A stretch of DNA of 37,522 nucleotides from the NCBI GenBank assembly GCA_030998015.1, contig JARWMV010000138.1, positions 1 through 37,522 of the forward strand, given 5' to 3'. Below, in pieces: positions 1 to 6,981 of this stretch (position 1 is the stretch's first letter; every line of letters begins with the position of its first letter). The stretch comes from Ceratorhiza oryzae-sativae. Lineage: Eukaryota > Basidiomycota > Agaricomycetes > Cantharellales > Ceratobasidiaceae. The translations under genes were made by a program, and so were the position numbers. A model generated the notes under the pieces. It made no database searches. It saw only the letters and a list, made by a program, of their open reading frames with translations, and was not told the origin of the DNA.

Positions 1-153
1 CTAGTGCGCGGCATAATATCGATATTTAGCCGCCGGCTGAAAATGACGAACGGTCGTCATTTTCTACGAGGGAATCTTTATGGGAGGTAGCCTGGACCAT
101 GAGACTCATGGTCAAGGCTACCTCATCTGAGGATTCCCTCTAACGCCGGCGGG
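1..153 (+). repeat. 173-bp multi-hairpin element, copy A1 (cut by window start)
   Basis: This is the 3' part of the large palindromic element (family A) that recurs ten more times. Seen in order: the ATCGATAT block, the hairpin GAAAATGACGA/TCGTCATTTTC, the hairpin GAGGGAATC/GATTCCCTC, and the terminal block ending CGCCGGCGGG. The GAGGGAATC loop carries an extra ~50-bp hairpin (GGTAGCCTGGACCATGAG and its complement), as in copies A2 and A9. It abuts the C-terminal end of a HEG. Confidence 0.9.
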
Positions 154-195
154 GATTTAATGCCATCTATGATGATGTATAAATTAGGTCTTTAG
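154..195 (+). pseudogene. C-terminal tail of a LAGLIDADG_2-type HEG
   Basis: The frame ends DLMPSMMMYKLGL then TAG. Other HEGs in this window of the same type end in nearly the same way (DIMPSMMLYRIGL at 23749, MHPTMLYKLGL at 31247). Only this tail is in the window, and element A1 sits directly upstream, so the gene was either interrupted by A1 or continues beyond the window. No function can remain in this piece alone. Assignment to the family rests on the motif match. Confidence 0.7.
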
Positions 196-531
196 GCTTA
201 AAGTCCGTCGCCGGTGACCCCCAATGATTGCAATGCGCGCCACAAAACTTGTGGCGCCAGCGCGGCCGGCGTCTGATTCCGAGGTACCCTGGAACTTAAA
301 GTTCCAGGGTACCTCGCAATACCTCGCCGAGAATCGAATGATTTGCGAAGGCAAATCTGCATCGATTCTCGAGGGAAATATTTAATTTTCCTAAACCCCT
401 CCTAATAAAACCTTGGTTGGGGACTATATTTGAGTGAAGGTGGTATGAAGACTTTATTAATTCATATAAAAGAGAACAACATAAAAAGCTTTTCAGCACC
501 AGCGTCAATTTGAACATTTGTTAGCCATATT
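196..531 (+). other. cox1 upstream spacer with hairpins
   Basis: No gene was found. It contains a GCGCCACA/TGTGGCGC hairpin near 237-257, a 35-nt palindrome at 281-315 (GAGGTACCCTGGAACTT and complement) and a hairpin at 325-372 (GAGAATCGA...TCGATTCTC) that recurs at six or more places. From about 390 the sequence is AT-rich. It contains CCCCTCC, which also follows several HEG stops in introns here, so this may be the 3' tail of an intron. No promoter motif was recognised. Confidence 0.5.
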
Positions 532-762
532 ATGACTCGATGGCTATTCTCGACAAACGCAAAAGATATAGGGACATTGTATTTAATATTTGCAGTATTT
601 AGTGGTATGTTAGGTACCGCATTCTCCGTATTAATTAGATTAGAACTTTCTGCACCAGGAGTACAATTCTTGGCAGGAGACCACCAGACCTACAATGTGA
701 TCATTACTGCTCATGCATTCTTAATGATTTTCTTTATGGTTATGCCAGCAATGGTAGGTGGG
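532..762 (+). CDS. cox1: Cytochrome c oxidase subunit 1, first exon (residues 1-77)
   Basis: It encodes the N-terminus of COX1, the catalytic haem-copper subunit of respiratory complex IV in the inner membrane. The protein starts [18 protein letters not shown] and contains [20 protein letters not shown], where the His of TAHAF is the low-spin haem a ligand. It runs to MPAMVGG. The usual NHKDIG motif reads NAKDIG, an odd change at a very conserved His. After MVGG the expected Phe-Gly-Asn codons are recognisable (GATTTGGAAAC), but one extra G shifts them out of frame. The open frame then runs into a HEG fragment. No second cox1 exon and no group I intron core follow before rnl. Either this is exon 1 of a trans-spliced cox1, as reported for Gigaspora mitochondria, or it is a stranded duplicate 5' end. 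Confidence 0.85.
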
Positions 763-890
763 ATTTGGAAACTCCTGTTGTCTTTAGCCTACTGGCTAGC
801 TGATGATGGTTGTTTCCACATTAGAGATTCCGATATTTATATCTGCACTAATGGATTTACCTTTGAAGAAACAAATCTATTAATAAGGAG
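763..890 (+). pseudogene. LAGLIDADG_2 HEG fragment fused in frame to cox1 exon 1
   Basis: The frame that starts with cox1 continues as [18 protein letters not shown] and [14 protein letters not shown]. This matches the second LAGLIDADG motif region of the other two-motif HEGs (for example LALCYWLCDDGSY at 23495-23530). The first half of the endonuclease is absent, and there is no intron core between it and cox1. It ends at hairpin element C1. The combined open frame (532-1011, 159 aa) is a chimera. It could mark a recombination joint or an in-frame intronic HEG remnant. Confidence 0.7.
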
Positions 891-953
891 AATGCTTTGC
901 ATTCTTACCCCTGCCAAGACGTGCGCTAAAGCGCAGTTGCCTAGGCAGGGCGA
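889..953 (+). repeat. Hairpin element C1 (CCCCTGCC...GGCAGGG family), composite form
   Basis: It has a short hairpin AGAATGCTTTGCATTCT followed by CCCCTGCC...GGCAGGG with an inner stem TGCGCTAAAGCGCA. The same two-part form recurs at 19266-19331. The frame stays open through it. The HEG sequence on its left belongs to the second-motif region, while that on its right aligns better with the region between the two motifs, so it may be a recombination joint. Confidence 0.85.
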
Positions 954-1010
954 GAAATTTAAACCATACTCCACTAGTTCCCCATTTTTTAACCAAGTGC
1001 CGAAGTCATA

Positions 1011-1309
1011 AACTGGTGTCTAAAGGATACACAGTGTATGACGACTGGAAGTAGACCCCCAACAAGGAGTAGGGTCAACCAGCATTGTATTTATATATAA
1101 ATACATGCTGTTGACCCGAGGGGTAATGGATATCGAGGCCGCGTTCGCGGCGAGGTATTGCGAGGTACCCTGGAACTTTAAGTTCCAGGGTACCTTGGAA
1201 TCAGACGCCGCGCGCACGCCAGGGCCGCCTTGGCTTGATTATTGACCTTAAGGTCAATATGAGCCAAGCTTGCTTGGCTTAAGCCAGGGCGTTCGCAGGC
1301 GTGCACGGG
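1011..1309 (-). repeat. Family E element (copy E1), enlarged by nested hairpins
   Basis: It carries the family E parts in reverse orientation: the stem GGGTCAACCAGCATTGTATT and its complement, the GCCGCGTTCGCGGC hairpin, the CGCGCGCACGCCAGGGC block, and the end GCGTGCACGGG. A 35-nt GGTACCCTGGAACTT palindrome (about 1163-1197) and a TTGACCTTAAGGTCAA hairpin are nested inside. TCATA occurs at both 1006-1010 and 1310-1314, and HEG sequence aligns across the two. The left end (1011-1040) does not match the normal family end, so the left boundary is uncertain. Confidence 0.6.
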
Positions 1310-1379
1310 TCATAAAGATTATTTATGGCATTTGTATGAACGATTTAGTGAGTTTTGTTTGGCAGCCCCGAAAACAATT

Positions 1380-1459
1380 GACCCCCCAAACATATGCAGC
1401 TACGCTGCATTGTTTGGGGGGGGCAATTGCCCCCCAACATGCTGTAAGGCATTGGGGGT
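1380..1459 (+). repeat. 80-bp palindromic insertion flanked by CAATT direct repeats
   Basis: The body is GACCCCCCAAACATATGCAG...GGGGGT with internal TGCAGCTACGCTGCA and GGGGGCAATTGCCCCC stems. CAATT is present on both sides (1375-1379 and 1460-1464). Removing one copy plus the insert restores the HEG frame as PKTIVRLPDKKTG, matching PKISDRLPSKVTG in the intact homologue. An almost identical 81-bp insertion lies at 5680-5760. Confidence 0.8.
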
Positions 1460-1660
1460 CAATTGTTCGCCTTCCAGATAAAAAAACAGGGAAAATTTAT
1501 AGTAGTATAAGATTTAGTACTCGAGCATTGCCTTGCTTTAATAAGTTGTATGACCTGTTTTACCCTGACGCTACTAAAATAGTGCCGGCAATTATCAGTG
1601 ATCTTTTAACTCCCCTGGGTTTAGCTTATTGGATCTGCGATGATGGGAATTTCAGGGCCC

Positions 1661-1714
1661 AAAACCACCCCCAAACAATGCAGCGTAGCTGCACATGTTT
1701 GGGGGTGTTTTTGG
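1661..1714 (+). repeat. Family B hairpin (CCCCCAAACA...TGTTTGGGGG)
   Basis: AAAACCACCCCCAAACA pairs with TGTTTGGGGGTGTTTTTGG around an inner TGCAGCGTAGCTGCA stem. Copies or variants occur near 4376, 4784, 5026, 5290, 5980, 6390, 8380, 19380, 21005, 26570, 29340, 29940, 30525, 31850 and 31940. Here it interrupts a HEG just after its second motif. Confidence 0.85.
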
Positions 1715-1749
1715 GTATAGCTTTTCAGAACAAGATGTTAAACTTTTGG

Positions 1750-1972
1750 CCCGCCGGCGTTAGAGGGAATCCTCAGATGAGGTAGCCTTGACCATGAGTC
1801 TCATGGTCCAGGCTACCTCCCATAAAGATTCCCTCGTAGAAAATGACGACCGTTCGTCATTTTCAGCCGGCGGCTAAATATCGATATTATGCCGCGCACT
1901 AGCAATCGCAAACGGTTGCGATTGCTCACGTTGGTTGGTGGGACAAGTCCCACCAGCAACTAACGCGCGCGG
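1750..1972 (-). repeat. Family A element copy A2, 223-bp form
   Basis: Full element in reverse orientation from CCCGCCGGCG to CGCGCGCGG. It is 50 bp longer than the usual 173 bp because the last hairpin loop contains the nested GGTAGCC hairpin. HEG codons flank it on both sides (VKLL upstream, TDKFNLK downstream). Confidence 0.92.
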
Positions 1973-2280
1973 ATTGACTGATAAGTTTAATTTAAAAACA
2001 AGCACTTATAAACACAAAGATGGTTTTATAGTCTCAATATCGGCTAAGTCATTGCCGACATTACAAAACCTTTTAGTTGGCGTAATGCCTCCAATGATGA
2101 AATACAAAGATTGGTTTCCAAAACTACCTTTACGGTGGTTTTGGGTTTTTAAATTGAATAATTTTCAAATTGATCTTCAGGATTTACTCAAGCAGATGGA
2201 TCTTTTGTAGTTGGCTTTGAAAAAAGAAATCAAGGTTTAATACCTTACCGACCACGACCTATGTTTGTTTTATCACATCC

Positions 2281-2397
2281 GCCTCAAGCTTCGGATCCGT
2301 CTGTGTACGGCTTAAGCCGCACACATACGTCTCCTCTACAAGCGTGAAGTTGTTGCACGTACGTGCAACAATTTCAGCTAGAGGACATGTGAGAGAG
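2281..2397 (+). repeat. Cluster of short hairpins inside HEG
   Basis: It contains the near-palindrome GTGTACGGCTTAAGCCGCAC and GTTGCACGTACGTGCAAC (about 2351-2368), plus arms CCTCTACAAGCGTGAAGTT and AGCTAGAGG that reappear near 5910-5940. GTTGCACGTACGTGCAAC recurs at about 3030. Confidence 0.7.
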
Positions 2398-2467
2398 GAG
2401 AACTTATTTCGAGAAATTCAAAAACATTTAAATGTTGGCCGAATTCAAATTACTCGAAACGAGGTAA

Positions 2468-2507
2468 ACTCCGCCTCCTGGATCTCTAGAGATCCAGGGA
2501 GCGGAGT
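2468..2507 (+). repeat. 40-nt palindromic element D1
   Basis: ACTCCGCCTCCTGGATCTCT followed by its near-complement ending GGAGCGGAGT. Five copies of this element occur (D1-D5). This one sits inside a HEG. Confidence 0.92.
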
Positions 2508-2769
2508 TTCTTCTTTAGAAGAAATAACTAATGTAATTATTCCTCTGTTTGATAAACATCCTGTTAGAGATGGAAAATATCGTTCATTTTTGCAGCGCGC
2601 TATGCGGCTGCCCAAGTTTTCAAAGAAGTAGTAGAAATGATGAACCAAAAAGAGCATACAACTTTACAAGGTTTTATGACTATTTTGGAGTTATCTTATT
2701 TTACCCATAACACATCAAATCGAACATTGGAAAGTAAACAAGAGATTTTGACAAACGAACCGCCTTCTC

Positions 2770-2942
2770 CCGCGCGCGTTAGTTGCTGGTGGGACTTGTC
2801 CCACCAACCAACGTGAGCAATCGCAACCGTTTGCGATTGCTAGTGCGCGGCATAATATCGATATTTAGCCGCCGGCTGAAAATGACGAACGGTCGTCATT
2901 TTCTACGAGGGAATCTTTCAGATTCCCTCTAACGCCGGCGGG
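2770..2942 (+). repeat. Family A element copy A3 (173 bp)
   Basis: Complete + orientation copy from CCGCGCGCG to CGCCGGCGGG, inside the HEG pseudogene. The flanks are CCTTCT on the left and AGAAGG on the right, which are complementary rather than a direct duplication. Confidence 0.93.
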
Positions 2943-2997
2943 AGAAGGAGTTCCTGGCTTAAAAATAAATTTAAAGTTTTACCTACTATCTATGAAG

Positions 2998-3122
2998 AAT
3001 CTTTAAGATTCTTGACCCGTCCCCTAGGTTGTTGCACGTACGTGCAACAATTTCACGAGGGTGAATACTCTTCCCTTACAGGCAGCGTGTACTTGTACAC
3101 GCTGACGACAGGGTTAGGGTAG
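2998..3122 (+). repeat. Hairpin cluster interrupting HEG
   Basis: It includes GTTGCACGTACGTGCAAC, the stem GCGTGTACTTGTACACGC, and GACGACAGGG as found at the end of the ACCCTGT...ACAGGGT family. HEG codons resume after it (PLDKEFVRGL). Confidence 0.6.
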
Positions 3123-3534
3123 AAAATTCATCTTCAGCAATACCTTTGGATAAAGAGTTTGTCCGAGGTTTGGTTGAATTTTTCTTTCAAATCATCTAGA
3201 AGACGAGTAGTTCCCAACTTTACGGTAACTATGGGTAAAGGAGATGAGCAAGTTCTTCATGATCTTGTGAAATTTTTCGATTGCGGAAAAGTTTACCCTT
3301 TACCAAGTCAATCTAGTCGATTCCAGATAGAAAATGTAACACCTTCACGGTGGTTTTGGGCCCTTCGGGCATTACACCGCGCGGGCTAATCATTCTTTAA
3401 CTGATGATGTATTAAAACAGCTAGTAGATCTTGTTTACAACATGAATCAAGGTGGTAAATCTCGAAAACTAACTAAAACACAATATCTAGCCAAATTTAT
3501 CCAAAATTCAATATCAAATTAAATACACAATCAC

Positions 3535-3574
3535 ACTCCGCTCCCTGGATCTCTAGAGATCCAGGAGGCGGAGT
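3535..3574 (-). repeat. 40-nt palindromic element D2
   Basis: Reverse-orientation copy of the ACTCCGC...GCGGAGT palindrome, 12 nt after the HEG stop codon. Confidence 0.92.
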
Positions 3575-3575
3575 T

Positions 3576-3671
3576 ATTGAACCCCTCCCGCTAATGTTTA
3601 AAATTAAAATTAATTTGCTAAGGCAAGAGTAAAGTTGAAGGTATAGTCTGAGCCTTAATGAAAATTAAGGA
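3576..3671 (+). other. 3' part of a group I intron preceding rnl exon A
   Basis: It has CCCTCCC after the HEG stop and the S-type core element GAAGGTATAGTCTGAG (3637-3652), as in the complete introns here. The partner R element (a TCAGAGACTA or CAACGACTA type) and the rest of the core were not found upstream. The sequence upstream of the HEG is another HEG and cox1, with no 5' rnl exon. This looks like half of a discontinuous intron. Confidence 0.65.
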
Positions 3672-4011
3672 TTAACTTGGAAAGGCCATTCTGACCTCGA
3701 GATAGCTGATATTCCACGAAACATTTTTTAGAATGACACTTACGATTATATTTTTTTTAGATTTATGCAGGTACAGCACTATGAATTCCATACTCTGTGT
3801 TATAGCACAGGTTAAATTGGGGGGTGTTGCAACTCTACCATTGGAAATTAATCTCGGAATGACATAAATTGATAGTAAGTATTCAGACTGTTCATGATAA
3901 GGTGGGCAGTCAAAACGGAAACAGCCGTGAGCATGTATTAAGGTCCCCAAATGGTTATTAAGTGAAACAAAGGAAGTTACTCTCTAAATACAGCTATAAA
4001 GTGAGCTTGAA
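3672..4011 (+). rRNA. rnl: Large-subunit rRNA exon A (E. coli ~790-1065)
   Basis: Part of the mitoribosomal large-subunit RNA. It contains GAAAGGCC-like GGAAAGGCCATTCTGACC, GAGATAGCTGATATTCC (E. coli GAGATAGCTGGTTCTCC) and AAGGTCCCCAAATGGTTATT (E. coli AAGGTCCCAAAGTCATGGTT), ending near GTGAGCTTGAA. This is the first rnl exon in the window, so roughly the first 790 E. coli positions are missing. They do not occur elsewhere in the window as far as could be read. Confidence 0.88.
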
Positions 4012-5019
4012 TTTAAAAGTTCTAATGGCGCAGTCTCCATGATTTTTCTCATGGTGGGTGTGCCATTTTCGACTGTTGAGCTCAGATGAAAAACTAAGCT
4101 ATATGCTAGAACCCCCTAAAGATGTTTTGCTGTATTATTATTTACAGAAAAATTAAACATATGCAATGTCGTACCTCGACATCAATGGGATACTAGCAAG
4201 AAAATTCATCTCCAACGACTAATACGCTAGAACTCTCTTAAGAGAGTTATGACATAGTCTATCTGCTATAAAAGTAGCAGATTTTAGGATTCAATCGGAA
4301 TCCGAAAAATTTAGCTAAAAATAAATTGCTATTAACCCTGGGTATAGAAATGTTGTTGCCTTTTCTTAACCTTTGACCCCCCAAACTGATGCAGCTATGC
4401 TGCATTGTTTGGGGGGGGTAATGGCTCTCCCAATACGTTGGCCCGTAGGGCGGGCCTTACAGGCTTGGTAACGCATTGGGAGGCCTTTGTGATTTCCCCT
4501 GATTCCATCGGGAGTTAAATCACAGTGCACTAAGTGAAGATTTTTCTTCCAAGCACTTTACCTTGTAGTTCTAATCAAATGCGTTAACGCTACCAAGATA
4601 TTTGTCTACAGTATCCCCGTCAGTAGGATTTTGGACTCTGATTCCGAGGTAGCCTGGAACCTCTGGGGTCCAGGCTACCTCGCAATACCTTGTGCTGGTC
4701 TGTCTCCATGCAAGATTTATAAAATCTTGCTGGACATTAGACCAGAGAAACTACCTGGCGTACAAATTTTTAAAAGCAATAACCAAAAACACCCCCAAAC
4801 ATGTGCAGCTACGCTGCATTGTTTGGGGGTGGTTTTGGAACTTATCCTTTTAATTAATTACACATGAAAAACATAAACAATATTCTTAATTTTGATTTGA
4901 CACCAGATTATATTAGTGGTTTAACTCAATCCGACGGTTCTTTCTTTTGTACTATTAGTTTAAGTCCCAACCATTTGTTTGGGCTTCAATTTAGACCTAA
5001 GTTTTCTATAACAGGTGAC

Positions 5020-5158
5020 CCGGAAATGGACCCCCAAACTGCCATTTCTTGACAAGGTATTGCGAGCTCGCAATACCTTGGCACAGATATGCAGCTTGCG
5101 CTGCATTGTTTGGGGGGTAGTTGCCCCCCAATAATGCAATCATTGGGGAGCAGCTGAT
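5020..5158 (+). repeat. Nested family B hairpin
   Basis: A family B palindrome (GACCCCCAAAC...GTTTGGGGGG) has an AAGGTATTGCGAGCTCGCAA hairpin inside it and a GCCCCCCAATAATGCAATCA arm after it. It interrupts the intron 1 HEG after FRPKFSITG. Confidence 0.7.
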
Positions 5159-5175
5159 TTAGATTCTAAACACGT

Positions 5176-5215
5176 ACTCCGCTCCCTGGATCTCTAGAGA
5201 TCCAGGAGGCGGAGT
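5176..5215 (-). repeat. 40-nt palindromic element D3
   Basis: ACTCCGCTCCCTGGATCTCT plus complement, inside the intron 1 HEG. Confidence 0.92.
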
Positions 5216-5679
5216 ATTCAATCTTATTTTGGTTGCGGTAAAGTTTTCAACCTAGTCTGTGGTCTTGTTCCATGAACACGACCGCAGACTTCTGCCCCCC
5301 AAACATGTGCAGCTACGCTGCCCGGAGCCTGTGGGCGGCTAAAGCCGCCCACAGTCGAGGTTGAAAATAAACTGCAGAACTTGTAGTAAGTAGCCTTAAA
5401 GATCTTAAAGATATCATTATTCCTCATTTTCACAATCATCCTGTTCATTGCTCTAAACTACATGCATTTAAATTGTTTGATTTAATTGTTAGTGCTTTAG
5501 GTGAAAGAGGATCTAGAACAATCGAAGGAAGACGGAAATTGTTAGGTATGGCTTTATCTATGAATCAAACTACAAACAGAAAAGAGGACCGAATTTCAAC
5601 ATCCTCCTCAAGCGTAGCTAGAGGTTGTGTAAATGTTTATCAATGGATGTTAAAGATCTTGAGCTTATATCTAACAATT

Positions 5680-5760
5680 GACCCCCCAAACATATGCAGC
5701 TACGCTGCATTGTTTGGGGGGGGGCAATTGCCCCCCAACATGCTGTAAGGCATTGGGGGT
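5680..5760 (+). repeat. 81-bp palindromic insertion flanked by CAATT direct repeats
   Basis: The same element as 1380-1459 with one extra G in the G-run. CAATT occurs at 5675-5679 and 5761-5765. It lies between two halves of the intron 1 HEG. Confidence 0.8.
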
Positions 5761-6477
5761 CAATTGTTTGAATATGCAGACTTCAATAACTCCGGCCTTT
5801 ATTTCTGGTGTAGTAGACGGCGATGGGTCATTTTTTGTCTATTTCCTGTCTAATGGAGAGATTAAAATAGGTTTTACCATCGTTACTGATAAGGCATCTA
5901 AGGTTATCCTCTAGCTGAAATTAACTTCACGCTTGAGGCGGAACTGTAGACCCCCAACAAGGCAACGCATTGGGGGGGCCTCCCAAGGATGCAGCGTAGC
6001 TGCACATGTTTGAGGGGTAGTAGGAATAAACCAAATAGTTGACGTACTAGTTCCATTTATGGATGCAAATCCTATATTGTCTGAACGAGCTTTACATTAC
6101 GACAAATTTAAGAAAGTTAGTTTGTTGCTTAAAGAAAATAATCCTCTACCTCTTTCTGTTAAACTAGAAATAGTAGAATTATGTTACGACATGAATAAAG
6201 AAGGAAAACGACGAGTAATGAGTAAATCACAATATATCGAGTTACTAAATCAAAAACACAAAGCCTAGATAAATGACTAAACCCCCTTACCCTGTCGTCA
6301 GCTCATAAAATGCTGCAGGGACAGGGTACAGGGCCGTCGCCAAATCCACTAGAGCGACGAGGGTTATAAATGTGAAATTTTTAGCAAATTAACACCCCCA
6401 AACATGTTGTTTGGGGGTGGTTTTGGTTGGGTAAAATATTCGCCAGTAAAATGGCGGGTTATTAAAGGTATCAATGG

Positions 6478-6951
6478 GCAGTCGCTACCTTTTAATGATC
6501 GTGTAACAACGCAGTAGTCTAATGGAGTTTAGCACCGAAAATTTAACGGGTCTAGATAACCTACCGAAATCATGCCGCTTTGACATATTGCGCCCCTGGT
6601 TTAATATAATATGTTAAAGTTGGGTAGTGGAACATTCAGAACGGATGAAGAACAGTGTTTCATTGTTTGGACGTAACTGAAGAGATAATGCTGACATGAG
6701 TAACGTAGAAAGAAGTTATAATACTTCTCGCCGAATACGAAAGGGTTGTCCAGTAAAGTTAAACTGCCGGACGTTATAGCGGCCTCTAAGCTACAAAACC
6801 AATGTTTTGTGTGATGAGTTTTTCACAGAAAGTCTATTAGACCAGGAAAAGAATGTGAATTGCTACCGTACCCTAAACCGACACAGGTTCGTTGGTAGAG
6901 AATACTAAGGCGTAGAGATAATGCTTGTAAAGGAACTCGGCAAGTTGTCCT
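6478..6951 (+). rRNA. rnl: Large-subunit rRNA exon B (E. coli ~1066-1690)
   Basis: It starts GCAGTCGCTACCTTTTAATG (E. coli GCAGCCATC...TTTAAAG) and continues with GTGTAACAACGCAGTAGTC. It includes TAATGCTGACATGAGTAACG (E. coli AATGCTGACATAAGTAACG), AAACCGACACAGGT and GGTAGAGAATACTAAGGCG, ending at GGCAAGTTGTCCT. This covers the GTPase-centre region and domains II-III in a reduced mitochondrial form. Confidence 0.9.
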
Positions 6952-6981
6952 GCTGAGCGTTTTGGGAAGACGCTCGCGTGG

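Larger units (their letters stand above)
954..2126 (+). pseudogene. LAGLIDADG_2 HEG, shredded by inserted elements
   Basis: Pieces of one two-motif endonuclease lie in order and align with the intact HEG at 22898-23749. They are [10 protein letters not shown] (to ~1005), HKDYLWHLYERFSEFCLAAP (from 1311), RLPDKKTGKIYSSIRFSTRA and LLTPLGLAYWICDDGNF (1465-1656), SFSEQDVKLL (1720-1746) and KFNLKTSTYKHKDGFIVSIS up to VGVMPPMMKYK. Between them sit four insertions: 1011-1309, 1380-1459, 1661-1714 and 1750-1972. The first LAGLIDADG motif is missing. The usual YKIGL ending is replaced by YKDWF and the frame runs on to a stop at 2210. The protein cannot be made as a unit. Confidence 0.75.
2163..3522 (+). 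pseudogene. LAGLIDADG HEG of the broken rnl intron, multiply interrupted
   Basis: The first motif reads GFTQADGSFVVGFEKRN (about 2180-2230). Later pieces are FREIQKHLNVGRIQITRNEV, ITNVIIPLFDKHPVRDGKY, MMNQKEHTTLQGFMTILELS, FTVTMGKGDEQVLHDLVKFF and NMNQGGKSRKLTKTQYLAKF, ending QNSISN then TAA. Insertions are a hairpin cluster at 2281-2397, D1 (2468-2507), a CAGCGCGCTATGCGGCTG hairpin near 2594, A3 (2770-2942), 2998-3122 and a hairpin near 3345-3385. The second motif reads VRGLVEFFFQ, with the acidic GDGS part gone, so the nuclease would be dead even without the insertions. A TGA lies just before the first motif. It belongs to the intron whose 3' part precedes rnl exon A. Confidence 0.8.
4864..6268 (+). 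pseudogene. LAGLIDADG HEG in rnl intron 1, shredded
   Basis: It starts MKNINNILNFDLTPDYISGL with first motif ISGLTQSDGSFF, and the second motif is ISGVVDGDGSFFVYF at about 5800-5845. Other pieces are LKDLKDIIIPHFHNHPVHC, HAFKLFDLIVSALGERGSRT and VKLEIVELCYDMNKEGKRRV, ending NQKHKA then TAG. The insertions are a mixed hairpin at about 5020-5160, D3, a family B half with a GTGGGCGGCT hairpin at 5280-5360, the 81-bp CAATT-flanked element and a cluster at 5910-6026. Both motifs keep their acidic residues, so the interruptions, not point decay, appear to have inactivated it. Confidence 0.8.
4012..6477 (+). other. Group I intron 1 of rnl (near E. coli L1066)
   Basis: Core elements are CCAACGACTAATACGCTAGA (from 4212) and GACATAGTCT (4251-4260), the paired R/S segments of group I introns. 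A broken LAGLIDADG HEG follows the core, in the P9 region. From 4310 to 4860 there is no gene but many hairpins: a family B variant near 4376, a CCAATACGTTGGCCCGTAGG hairpin, a GGTAGCCTGGA hairpin at 4648-4684, and another family B copy near 4784-4838. The exon joint is inferred from E. coli AGAAG|CAGCC. Confidence 0.8.

Noticed and set aside
2160..2200. TGA before GFTQADGSF read as Trp under mitochondrial code 4
   Set aside because: Intact genes here (atp6, HEGs) need no TGA-Trp, and this HEG is clearly decayed, so a reassigned code is not supported.
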